DNA of 9,971 nucleotides from Nitrococcus sp. Its GTDB lineage: Bacteria > Pseudomonadota > Gammaproteobacteria > Nitrococcales > Nitrococcaceae. This document shows positions 1-7,507 of this stretch, piece after piece. Position 1 is the first letter of the stretch. The number at the start of each line of letters is the position of its first letter. A program made the position numbers and the translations under genes. The DNA is taken from positions 1 to 9,971 of the forward strand of contig JAKDMK010000053.1 in the NCBI GenBank assembly GCA_030452365.1, read 5' to 3'. The notes beneath the pieces were generated by a model, which ran no database searches, had not been told where the DNA came from, and saw only the letters and a list, made by a program, of their open reading frames with translations.

Positions 1-833
1 GCAATATCTACAACGGCTGGGTCATAATCATCATAATGATCATCTTCCGCGCCAGATTTGAAAGTTCTAAAATCTCCTGGCCTTACCGTCGTACGGTGTG
101 CGAAAGCTCTATTCCCTATGACAATCACTTGTGTTCGATAGCTACTACCCAGGAACTCTTGAAGATAAACATATCCCCGCTCCCGAGGGATGTCACTATA
201 TTCTCGCCAGGAGCTCCACATCGTTCTAGGACTGCGCATCGCAATACCAAGCGAAGCACGCCCAACTCGAAACGAGCGTATTTTACGAGCAATAAATATT
301 AGCCAGCTGTTGAGAGCTCCTTTGCCGCGCCCAAACATCTCGTTGCTCCACGCTTTTACTTCCTTGCAGTCGTGCATGAGTGACACACCAAGTGCCCCGG
401 TCCTAGCATTCACTTTGGCAACACACGGAAACTCCGCTGATCTGGCCCACTTAAGCGCGTCACGAGGGTTGAAGAAAATGTGCGTGGCTGGTGTGGGTAT
501 ATCTGATCCGTCAAAAAGATATTTTTGAGCGATTTTATCCTCGAAATGCCAATAGTCTTCTGGCTTTGGAAATACCCGCAATTGTGTCAATGCAAGAGCC
601 TGAATAATAGCTTGTGCCACTGACAGCCTTTGTTTTTCTCTCATAACCGGATGGCACAGGAAAGCAGTCACATTCGCATGCCGAAGCCTCATAAACAATT
701 CATTATCAAACAGGTCAACCGTTATGTATGGGATCTCCCGCTGGGAGCAAACTTCTATCCAACGATCGGAGAAGCTTCCCGGCCAATCGTATATCGCAAC
801 CTTCGTATTTTCAGCGGCTAAATTATCAACCAT
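1..833 (-). CDS. ATP-grasp ligase-like protein, copy B (C-terminus beyond window)
   Basis: Reading leftwards from the ATG at 833, the frame stays open for 277 codons to the window edge, so the C-terminal part is missing. A GAGG ribosome-binding site lies 6 nt upstream. The protein is a diverged paralogue of the interrupted gene at 2474-3541. Both start MV(D/N)NLAAE and share FSDRWIEVC (21-29), YWHF (94-97), AQKYLFD (102-108), MFGRG (166-170), ERGY (208-211) and IGNRAFA (239-245). By analogy with RimK/COG0189-type ATP-grasp proteins it would join a carboxylate to an amine using ATP, perhaps modifying the polymer or a precursor; this is inference. The conserved DTR motif of copy A reads RTQ here (233-235), and FRASGSG is replaced by FRTFKSG followed by an acidic stretch (263-271). 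It is the last gene of the visible operon, 58 bp after the flippase stop. The family call is firm through the paralogue; the substrate is unknown. Confidence 0.8.
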   Translation of the reverse strand, partial: MVDNLAAENTKVAIYDWPGSFSDRWIEVCSQREIPYITVDLFDNELFMRLRHANVTAFLCHPVMREKQRLSVAQAIIQALALTQLRVFPKPEDYWHFEDKIAQKYLFDGSDIPTPATHIFFNPRDALKWARSAEFPCVAKVNARTGALGVSLMHDCKEVKAWSNEMFGRGKGALNSWLIFIARKIRSFRVGRASLGIAMRSPRTMWSSWREYSDIPRERGYVYLQEFLGSSYRTQVIVIGNRAFAHRTTVRPGDFRTFKSGAEDDHYDDYDPAVVDI

Positions 834-891
834 GGTATCCTCAAAGTGCTTTCTTGGCTCCTGAAGCGCAGACGACGTGCAGTTCGATATT

Positions 892-2289
892 TCACACCGC
901 ACCACTGGAAAAGATGGTTGTATTGATATTGGTCCGCCGGCGAACGAATATTGCCGAGCAAAATCTGACTGCGATAAAGTGCGCTGCAGTGCCGATGGCG
1001 ACCCCAATCGTGCCTAGCAGTGGAATCAGCAGGAGGCATAGCAGCAGGTTGAGGACCGCTGCACCACCGCGAATAAAGACCACCTCGCGCTCGAAGCGCG
1101 TCATGGTCATCAGCGTTCCAGGCTGCCCTCCGGTAGCAGCGAGGCACCGTCCCGCCAGGAGGATGAGCAGCGGAACGTAGGCAACAGTGAATGCCGGACC
1201 GAATAGGCTGAGCAACCAGTAGCCGCTGGCGGCCAGCAGCGTAACGATGGGAACCACTACCGTAAACGTAAGCCAAGCTGCACGATGTGCCAGTTCTTTG
1301 ACCACCTCGTGCTCGCCCGCCCCGTAGCGCTCCGCGATCATCGGACCCAGGTTAGTTCTGACTGCGTCCCCTGCATAACCGGCCAGACGGGCCAATTGCA
1401 CTGCAGCGTAGTACGGGCCAACCGCGGCGCTACCAGCCAGCGCTCCAATTACCAGCACATCCAAGCGCGCCACAGTAAGGTCGAGGGCGCCACCCAAAAA
1501 CATGTTCATGCCCACCTTGCTCCAGGCTCGAAATTCATACGCAGGACGCACCGCCTTCGCTTCCGGCGGCCAGACATGGGCAAGCAGCCACGAAGAAAGG
1601 ATCAGCGCGATCAATGCGGCGAGCGCGCTGGCGCCGATAGCAAGCGCTGCGGTTATTTGGAGATGCAACATAAACCAAAGGCCGAGGACCACTACCAGCA
1701 ACGCAACTGGGCGAAGGATCTCATTGAAGAGCCCCGAGCTTATGGGGCGTTTTAGCGCGCGATGCAGGGCTCCACTCAATTGGAGTTGAGCAAGGATCGG
1801 AAGCAGAACAAAGCCGATCAACAGGCTTTGCTCCAGTATGGCACCAAGACTTGATCGCAATAGATATGTGAGCGTCGCGCCCAGCAGTGCGACCGCTCCG
1901 CTGCTCACGAGAACCATGGCCCTGATACCGCGGAGCGACCCGCGTGCGAGGCTCCATTCGCCACGATACACGTAGCCGGAGAGGAACCTCACCACACTCT
2001 TGTCTTGGCCGAGCAGTGCGGGAATCAATAGTAGCCCGATCCAGGTAAGCGTGAGTACGTAACTGCCATACTGCTCGGCCCCAAGCAAGCGAGCTAGCAC
2101 CATATGCGCGATCATCCCTAACCCTGCCGCGCCGGCCTGTACTCCAAACGCACCTGTGGCGCCTTTGCGTAAGGCAGTGCTTCCCGCGTCCATCCCCCAA
2201 TAGCGCGCAGTCAGCCGTCGCCAGTTTCGGAGAAGCCGGCTGCTTACCGGCATCACCGGTGAGCCGGGATCTGTTATGCCGTTGGCCAT
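892..2289 (-). CDS. Wzx-like polysaccharide flippase
   Basis: This 465-residue protein is very hydrophobic, with about a dozen predicted membrane segments and short charged loops, and it belongs to the Polysacc_synt/MATE-like flippase superfamily. The N-terminal signature LARLLGAEQYG (65-75) is typical of these transporters. It would move lipid-linked oligosaccharide units across the inner membrane before polymerisation. I chose the ATG at 2289, preceded by GGAAGG with a 4-nt gap. A GTG at 2328 would add 13 residues but lies inside the wzc-tail repeat, and the only support for it is that the frame is open. The first 40 or so codons lie in DNA that is repeated beside wzc (about 3650-3759), which suggests the flippase originally followed wzc directly. 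The extreme C-terminus (RRRTNINTT, 450-458) is polar. The gene ends 58 bp before ATP-grasp copy B. The family is confident; the substrate cannot be read from the sequence. Confidence 0.85.
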   Translation of the reverse strand: MANGITDPGSPVMPVSSRLLRNWRRLTARYWGMDAGSTALRKGATGAFGVQAGAAGLGMIAHMVLARLLGAEQYGSYVLTLTWIGLLLIPALLGQDKSVVRFLSGYVYRGEWSLARGSLRGIRAMVLVSSGAVALLGATLTYLLRSSLGAILEQSLLIGFVLLPILAQLQLSGALHRALKRPISSGLFNEILRPVALLVVVLGLWFMLHLQITAALAIGASALAALIALILSSWLLAHVWPPEAKAVRPAYEFRAWSKVGMNMFLGGALDLTVARLDVLVIGALAGSAAVGPYYAAVQLARLAGYAGDAVRTNLGPMIAERYGAGEHEVVKELAHRAAWLTFTVVVPIVTLLAASGYWLLSLFGPAFTVAYVPLLILLAGRCLAATGGQPGTLMTMTRFEREVVFIRGGAAVLNLLLCLLLIPLLGTIGVAIGTAAHFIAVRFCSAIFVRRRTNINTTIFSSGAV

Positions 2290-2440
2290 GGCGCCTTCCA
2301 ATTTACTCCGGTTCACTCGTAGCGACACTGATATCGCGCGCGGTAGCTGCGGTGCATGGAGCCTCAGCTATGCCAGCCGACATGCTTGTAGATAAAGCCG
2401 CTCAAATGAACGCCGTTTTGCTGTAGTATACGCTTAACCA
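2165..2440 (-). repeat. Distal copy of the wzc-tail/flippase-5' direct repeat
   Basis: This segment aligns by eye with about 3650-3915 in the same orientation. It covers the wzc 3' end, the wzc-to-flippase spacer and the first 40 or so flippase codons. Shared runs include the blocks around CACCGGTGAGC, GATATCGCGCGCGGTAGCTGCGGT and GATAAAGCCG. Substitutions and small indels are scattered throughout, so the duplication is not recent. End points are accurate to roughly 10-20 bp. Confidence 0.85.
2313..2438 (-). pseudogene. Duplicated 3' tail of wzc (remnant)
   Basis: In the wzc frame this stretch reads QQNGVHLSGFIYKHVG, close to QQNGVHLTGFIYNHVG of the intact gene. It is then interrupted by TGA at 2364-2366 and resumes as HRSYRARYQCRYE before the stop at 2313-2315. 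It therefore copies the last 40 or so codons of wzc, including the tyrosine-rich tail, with several tyrosines lost. No start or ribosome-binding site of its own is visible. It begins about 35 bp after the stop of ATP-grasp copy A and ends just before the flippase start. It is best explained as the left end of a tandemly duplicated segment rather than a functional peptide. Confidence 0.85.
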
Positions 2441-2473
2441 GTGGTTGCCCGACCACGCAAGAGTTGCGATTTC

Positions 2474-3541
2474 TCAATTTCGCTGATAATTCAAAGTGCC
2501 AAGGAGATCATCAAGAACCGCATCCTGCGGCCAAACATGCCCGTCCTGCCAAGACATATCCGATCGCCAATGCCCTGGGCATTGAAAGACGAGTCCAGGT
2601 GGGATGCCGTAACTCATCTCTACAATCAATGGCCTATCTTCGCTTCTTCGATTAACGAAGTCGAAACCCATGCAAGTTGCACCGATACGCCTCGCGGCCG
2701 CAAAAGCGTCCTTCACACAGGCAATATCTATGTGACTCGGGTCATAATCACACAGGCCACTGCCGGACGCCCGAAAATCCCCAGGTCTCACTTTCCTACG
2801 GAATGCAAAAGCTCTATTTCCTATAATCATTACTCGGGTATCATGAGTATTCCCGTCTACAAACTCTTGAAAATAAATGTAGCCTCTTTCACGATCCAGA
2901 TCCCTATGATTCCGCCATAAAGTATGCATCGTTTGCGGGCCTCGTTTCATGGTTGCTAACCAATCCCGCTTGGCTCGATGCAGCCGCATTTTATGCCTCA
3001 CATCTCTTATCGCACTGTCGTGCGGCGCATAACCTCGACCAAACATTCTCGCGATCCGCGCTTCAGCTTCTCCGCAGTTGCGTATGAGCGAGACGTTGGT
3101 TGAGCCAGCACCTGCCTTCAACTTAAACACGCATGGAAACTTCGCCGACTTAACCCATTCAAGCGCCTCACGATGGCTGAAGAAGATATACGTGGAGGGC
3201 GTGGGTATGCCCAATGCATCGAAAAGATACTTCTGGGCAAGCTTGTCGTCGAAATGCCAGTAGTTCTCTGCCGTCGGGAAAACCTTCAAAGGCGTCAACG
3301 CAAGAGACTAAATGATGGCGCGTGCCGCTAATGCGCTTCGTCTATCCGCCATCGGCGGATGACAAAGCAATGCCATCGCGTTCGCGCGCCGCAGCGTCGC
3401 AAACAAGTCATTAGCGAACAGGTCCACCGCGATGTATGGGATCTTCCGCTGCGCGCAAACCTCTATCCAACGATCGGAGAAGCTTCCTGGGCAATCGTAT
3501 ATCGCAATCTTCCCATCTTCAGCAGCCAAATTATTAACCAT
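2474..3541 (-). pseudogene. ATP-grasp ligase-like gene, copy A, interrupted by an amber codon
   Basis: From ATG 3541 (GAGGGG 6 nt upstream) the frame codes 77 residues, meets TAG at 3308-3310, and then stays open for 276 more codons to TGA 2474. Copy B has CAG (Q78) at the same codon, so one C-to-T change explains the break. Apart from this codon the protein is a full-length ATP-grasp enzyme of about 355 residues. It has a short pre-ATP-grasp domain (1-80), a nucleotide-loop region FKLKAGAGSTN (139-149), YFQEF (223-227), DTRVMIIGNRAFAF (234-247), FRASGSG (256-262), GFDF (282-285), a metal-site IVEMSY (306-311) and CPGHW (321-325). The FRASGSG, EMSY and CPG-W pattern resembles ATP-grasp proteins found in polysaccharide loci. 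It follows wzc by 240 bp. It may be a fresh pseudogene, a read-through gene, or a sequencing error; the intact downstream frame argues that any loss is recent. Confidence 0.85.
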
Positions 3542-3649
3542 AGCACCCCTCAAAATGCTTTCATTGTTTTGCGCCAAAAGACCCTCCGCTGACCTCGCAC
3601 GAAATTTCTTGATAGCGACATGTCCACAATCTTCGAGTGAGGGCCTTGC

Positions 3650-3759
3650 CCCCGCATCCTTCCTCCCAAAAAGCACGCAGTTACCGGGCGCAAATTTCCA
3701 AGAATCCCGCTTGTTGGCGTCATCACCGGTGAGCGAGGATATGTTATGCCGTTGACCAA
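3650..3759 (-). pseudogene. Relic of the flippase 5' end after wzc
   Basis: Read from 3759, 25 bp after the wzc stop, the sequence gives LVNGITYPRSPVM, matching MANGITDPGSPVM at the flippase N-terminus. The similarity continues for about 35 codons, with a small indel, to roughly 3650. The initiation codon is TTG instead of ATG, and the remaining 430 or so codons of the flippase are absent. This fits a deletion inside the wzc-proximal unit of the duplication. The deletion joins the flippase 5' end to the leader of ATP-grasp copy A, where GAAAGCATTTTGAGG (about 3548-3562) matches the leader of copy B. Confidence 0.7.
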
Positions 3760-3915
3760 GGTGCCTTTCAATTGCTCCGCTTCACTCGTAGCTATACTGA
3801 TATCGCGCGCGGTAGCTGCGGTACATGTAGCTGGAGCCATGGCGGCCGACATGGTTGTAGATAAAGCCGGTCAGGTGAACGCCGTTTTGTTGTAGGCGGC
3901 TTACAACATGCGCGA
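3650..3915 (-). repeat. wzc-proximal copy of the wzc-tail/flippase-5' direct repeat
   Basis: This is the partner of the segment at about 2165-2440, in the same orientation. It comprises the last 45 or so codons of intact wzc and the flippase 5' relic. Similarity stops near 3915, inside the kinase coding region, which marks one boundary of the original duplication. The boundary is judged by eye. Confidence 0.85.
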
Positions 3916-5983
3916 TCTCCTCGCGTGTGTTTTCTCCGTCGTGGACCAAGAGGAAGTTCAACTTGGCGTAACGTGCGACGATGATCCCGTCGCTGACGGC
4001 AAGATAGGGAGGAAGATCCAGCAAGACGACATCATATTGGCTACTGGCGTCGACGATGAATTTTTCCAAATTGTGCCCTAGCAGCAGCTCTGAGGGATTC
4101 GGAATTAACGAACCAGTCGGAACGAGGCTTACCCCTAGTGGCGAATCCTCTGTGACCACGTCGGCGAGATGCGCCTGTCCTGACAGAACTTCCGACAAAC
4201 CCGGTGTACGGCCGATTCCGAAGTAGTCATTAAGATGGCCTTTACGAAGATCCGCGTCCACCAGCAGCACACGGCGGTCGGACTGGGCAATAAGATGCGC
4301 CAGATTGACGGATACAAAGGATTTACCGGACCCGGGAGATGTCCCGGCAATGGTCAATACCGCCGTTTCCGTACCACGCATCGCGAAATACACGCTCGTT
4401 CTCAGGCCACGCATGGCTTCCGCAGCAAGATGGTCTTTCTTCGTTCGCGCAAGCAGAGCCATTCTCTCAGCCGTTCCAGCCTTTTGATTGCGTTTTCCCT
4501 GTCGCGCGATGGCCGTCTGGGCTTTGCTATGGGGGATCACCGCGTAGAGCGGCACCCCGAAAGTGTGCTCCAGCATATTCGGATTACGGATGCCAACAGA
4601 CAGCATTCTTCTTACGAATGCGGTAGATACACCGAGCACCAAGCCCATCATTAATCCGATCGCAATCGTGAGCTGCTTTTTCGGCTTGACGGGCCTAATA
4701 GGCGCGACGGCATGATCGACGATACGGACATTTCCCAGCGTGCCGGCCTGCGCAACGCGCAGATCCTGCGCCTTGCGCAACATCGCCGTGTAAAGCGCAT
4801 CGTAAACCATCACGGCGCGCTGCAGTTGCGTGTTTTCCTGCTGCTGCATTGGCAGGTGATTGATCCGGGCTTCCAATGCGGATAATTCACTCTTGATGTG
4901 CTTTTTTTGCTCGAGCAACGCTGCGTATGTGCGGTAATGCGGGTCGTACCTCTGTGCCAGCTCCGCTTCCTTAAGGTTGAGCTGAGAGAGCTGTTCCTGT
5001 AATTGGGCACTGCGATGAAGCAGGCTTCCGGCCTGCAGGCCAACGTCCACCGCGCCGTATTCGACACGGTAGTCGCTGAGCGCGGTTTCTGCCGCGTTTA
5101 GCTTGGCTTTGAGATCGGGAAGCTGCTTGGTGATGAATACCAGGCTCTCGCGTGCCTGGGCCGATTTGGCGGCGATGTTCAGCTTGAGATACTGGTCGGC
5201 AACAGCGTTGAGAACTTGTTTGATGCGCACCGGATCAGCCCCTTCCAGCGTTATCTCAACGATCCCGGTTTCCTCGCCAAGCTGCGTGGCGGTGAGATTC
5301 GCTCTTAGGTGGGCGACTTTTAGCAGCAATGGGCTTTTGGTCAAAGTAAACGAGGCGCCGACAGGCGCGGACAGCGCCTGAACGTAGATCTCTGTTTGCC
5401 CATTGTCAGAGACGGCTAGTTTACCGACTGTGCCGGTAAGAACCCGTTCACCATCGGGCGCATAAAGCGCGTAGGTCTGATTTGCACCGGCCCTGAGGGT
5501 TAAAGGCTGCTTATAATCTTGGGCTTCGAAGCGCGTAACCGTAGCAGAAATCAATTCCTCCCCCGTGAACAGGCAACCGATGACAGGCGCGCAGTCACGC
5601 TCGGCTGCAATACTGAGATGCAGCTTCCTGACTACCGGCATCACTATCGCGCGTGAAGTCATAACATTGATCTCAGCCTCAGTCGGCGCGGTGGTTACGA
5701 ACAGCCCGTCCGGCGTAGTGTTCGGGCTGGGAGAGCGACTGTCGGCGCCGTTCGTCTGGATCTGAATTATCACATTGGCCTGATAAACAGGCGTGGCGAG
5801 AAAGGCGTAGAGCGCGCATAAGAACACTACACTCGCGGTAATAGAAATAATCCACCACTTGGCATCCAGCAGAATCGCGAGGATTTCGAGCAGGTCCATG
5901 CCCGCTGCCTCTGATGTTGCCGCGGGATTAAGCGGCTGCAGCTCAACCTGCCGCACGGTCTGCAAAGGGGCATTGTTGTACAT
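3782..5983 (-). CDS. wzc: Wzc-type chain-length regulator / tyrosine autokinase
   Basis: This 733-residue protein has the usual length and order of proteobacterial Wzc. An N-terminal Wzz domain carries a first membrane segment (about 44-63). A periplasmic region follows, with predicted coiled coils (about 280-410) and a GNVR motif (417-420). A second membrane segment (about 437-456) leads to a cytoplasmic BY-kinase. The kinase shows Walker A GTSPGSGKS (547-555), Walker A' VLLVDADLRKGHL (572-584) and Walker B VVLLDLPP (652-659). The C-terminus ends in a tyrosine cluster (719-732) with seven tyrosines, the typical autophosphorylation tail. It would control polymer length and export together with Wza. 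A GGTAGG sequence precedes the ATG at 5983. Upstream lies only a broken wza, so its normal partner is not encoded here. Its last 40 or so codons recur as a fragment at 2313-2438. Confidence 0.95.
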   Translation of the reverse strand: MYNNAPLQTVRQVELQPLNPAATSEAAGMDLLEILAILLDAKWWIISITASVVFLCALYAFLATPVYQANVIIQIQTNGADSRSPSPNTTPDGLFVTTAPTEAEINVMTSRAIVMPVVRKLHLSIAAERDCAPVIGCLFTGEELISATVTRFEAQDYKQPLTLRAGANQTYALYAPDGERVLTGTVGKLAVSDNGQTEIYVQALSAPVGASFTLTKSPLLLKVAHLRANLTATQLGEETGIVEITLEGADPVRIKQVLNAVADQYLKLNIAAKSAQARESLVFITKQLPDLKAKLNAAETALSDYRVEYGAVDVGLQAGSLLHRSAQLQEQLSQLNLKEAELAQRYDPHYRTYAALLEQKKHIKSELSALEARINHLPMQQQENTQLQRAVMVYDALYTAMLRKAQDLRVAQAGTLGNVRIVDHAVAPIRPVKPKKQLTIAIGLMMGLVLGVSTAFVRRMLSVGIRNPNMLEHTFGVPLYAVIPHSKAQTAIARQGKRNQKAGTAERMALLARTKKDHLAAEAMRGLRTSVYFAMRGTETAVLTIAGTSPGSGKSFVSVNLAHLIAQSDRRVLLVDADLRKGHLNDYFGIGRTPGLSEVLSGQAHLADVVTEDSPLGVSLVPTGSLIPNPSELLLGHNLEKFIVDASSQYDVVLLDLPPYLAVSDGIIVARYAKLNFLLVHDGENTREEIAHVVSRLQQNGVHLTGFIYNHVGRHGSSYMYRSYRARYQYSYE

Positions 5984-6005
5984 TGATGGCCTACCAAAGA
6001 ATCAA

Positions 6006-6320
6006 TTACACAATTCTGCCAAATCGTTTGAACGAATAGCAGTAACTGGCGCACAATCCTAGCGACGCAGGTAAGATTGGAGGTGGATACGTAAACACAT
6101 CCTGCGGCTGGACCTGAGGCCGCGTGACAAGCAGCATGGGCGCGGGCGAACCTGAATTCAGCCAGAAAAACTGCGGCTTAGCGGACGCACCGGGAAACTC
6201 CAAAATGCGGTTGGTATCGGCCGTGGTCAGATTCACGCTACCGCCAACACCCAGCGCCTGCACGAGACTGATCTCGTCGCCCGCCCTGTGAAAGCATCCA
6301 TGCAGCCATGAGCGTTCCTC
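6006..6320 (-). pseudogene. Remnant of a Wza-type (SLBB) polysaccharide export protein
   Basis: The frame following the stop of the priming transferase reads HRAGDEISLVQALGVGGS, then ADTNRI and MLLVTRPQVQPQDV. This is the C-terminal SLBB-type pattern of outer-membrane polysaccharide export proteins (RPG-x-LVQALA-AGG, ADT-RI, VQPQDVVYV). No start codon, signal peptide, lipobox or N-terminal two-thirds is present. After QPQDV (near 6096) the frame gives a non-family tail ending at 6006. The adjacent frame instead reads YVSTSNLTCVARIVRQLLL and then VQTIWQ, the expected family ending. A single-base deletion near 6093-6097 therefore shifts the frame. The remnant lies directly before wzc, exactly where wza normally sits. 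An unrelated small gene starting at GTG 6263 is a less likely alternative. Confidence 0.72.
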
Positions 6321-7391
6321 TTAGCCCGATCCTTGTGGCTGGGAAAGTACGCGACGCGAGGCTGCGCGGCAGGCCCACTCTACCGCTAGACTGTAAACAA
6401 GAAACAGCAGCACAAACCCATAAAAGAGCCGAGCTTCACTGCAGCCAGACAACCAGGACACAATGGCCACGGTTGTCAGCATAGCTTGGCACAGCCATAC
6501 TGCGGCTACCACCCAGCGTTCAGGTATCCCCAGCCCGAGCAGGCAATGATGCACGTGCGTGCGGTCCGCTTGCAGGGGATTTGCGCCATTAACAAGCCGG
6601 CGGACCACGATTCGGGCAATTTCCAGCAACGGCATACCGCCAATCCATACTGCGACGATCGGGGGCAAATGCAGTCCCGGCCGCTGACTCAGAAAAACAG
6701 CCGCCAAGGCGAGTGTAAACCCGAGGAACAGCGCTCCGGCATCACCCAAAAATACTAATGGCGAATTGAACTGGCGCAGCCGATAATTGAATATTAGAAA
6801 GCCACCGAGTGCGCCCGCGAGCAGCAGCAAGGCGTTGTGAGCGCCCGCGGCGCCGACCGCCGATGCCGCAACACTGAAACCCAATGCGGAGATCAGCGAG
6901 GTGCCACCCGCCAAACCGTTCGCGCCGTCGAACATGTTGATAGCGTTGGTCACGCCAAGCACTGCAAACAGGGTGAACGCGACCGCAAAGGCGTGGGTAT
7001 GAATTGAGCCCGCGCCGAACAAATCACCCAGATCGTTTAACGCCAGCTGCCCATAGAGGACAACCGCCATGGTGCAAGCGGCTTCCAAAATCAATCTCGC
7101 GACCGGATTCAGGTCGTAACGGTCATCTAGCATCCCAACGGCGACCAGCACGCCCGCTGCCAACAGATAGACGGGCATCCACGCCGGCCAGCTGATTTGC
7201 AGCATCGCCCAGCACCCCGCTAGCGCGGCAAATAAAGCTGTACCGCCGACCAGCGGAACCTCGATCCTGTGGTGCTTGCGCCCGCCAGGGCGATCCACTA
7301 GCCCCCATCGTATGGCGACAGGTCGCATCAGTGATATACAGATCATCGTTGCCGCAAACCCCGAAGCAGTACAAAGCCACCCAATATTCAT
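6321..7391 (-). CDS. WecA/MraY-family polyprenyl-phosphate glycosyl-1-phosphate transferase
   Basis: This 356-residue integral membrane enzyme has about ten or eleven hydrophobic segments and belongs to the WecA/TagO/MraY family. Such enzymes transfer a sugar-1-phosphate, usually an N-acetylhexosamine, from a UDP-sugar to undecaprenyl phosphate at the inner membrane, starting repeat-unit assembly. Visible motifs are VDRPGGRKHHR (32-42), the metal-site aspartates MLDD (87-90), NAINMFDGANGLAGG (149-163), FLGDAGALFLGF (214-225) and the cytoplasmic HVHH (279-282). In FLGDAGA the usual serine after GDAG is alanine. The ATG at 7391 has GGAG 9 nt upstream. It lies 116 bp after the glycosyltransferase stop, in the same presumed transcript. 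The family is certain; the sugar specificity is not, so I give no symbol. Confidence 0.93.
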   Translation of the reverse strand: MNIGWLCTASGFAATMICISLMRPVAIRWGLVDRPGGRKHHRIEVPLVGGTALFAALAGCWAMLQISWPAWMPVYLLAAGVLVAVGMLDDRYDLNPVARLILEAACTMAVVLYGQLALNDLGDLFGAGSIHTHAFAVAFTLFAVLGVTNAINMFDGANGLAGGTSLISALGFSVAASAVGAAGAHNALLLLAGALGGFLIFNYRLRQFNSPLVFLGDAGALFLGFTLALAAVFLSQRPGLHLPPIVAVWIGGMPLLEIARIVVRRLVNGANPLQADRTHVHHCLLGLGIPERWVVAAVWLCQAMLTTVAIVSWLSGCSEARLFYGFVLLFLVYSLAVEWACRAASRRVLSQPQGSG

Positions 7392-7507
7392 AATTATTCT
7401 CCAGTGCCAAGCGCAGTCCTTTGTTGTTGTTCACCTTGCGGTTCAATCGAAGGCGTTATTGCTTCCCGTTTCGAACGTGCATTGCGGCGTCCCTACGAGT
7501 GGCAGTA

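Noticed and set aside
3308..3676. Extended start at 3676 for ATP-grasp copy A
   Set aside because: The additional 45 residues have no counterpart in copy B and cross the flippase relic; ATG 3541 has a good ribosome-binding site and matches the copy B start.
4235..4654. Plus-strand open frame of 139 codons inside wzc
   Set aside because: It lies opposite the conserved kinase domain of wzc, has no recognisable family features and fits an antisense shadow. The same holds for the plus-strand frames in the other coding regions.
7392..7507. Small gene or regulatory element between the glycosyltransferase and priming transferase genes
   Set aside because: I saw no start with a ribosome-binding site, no strong hairpin and no promoter; it is treated as a plain spacer.
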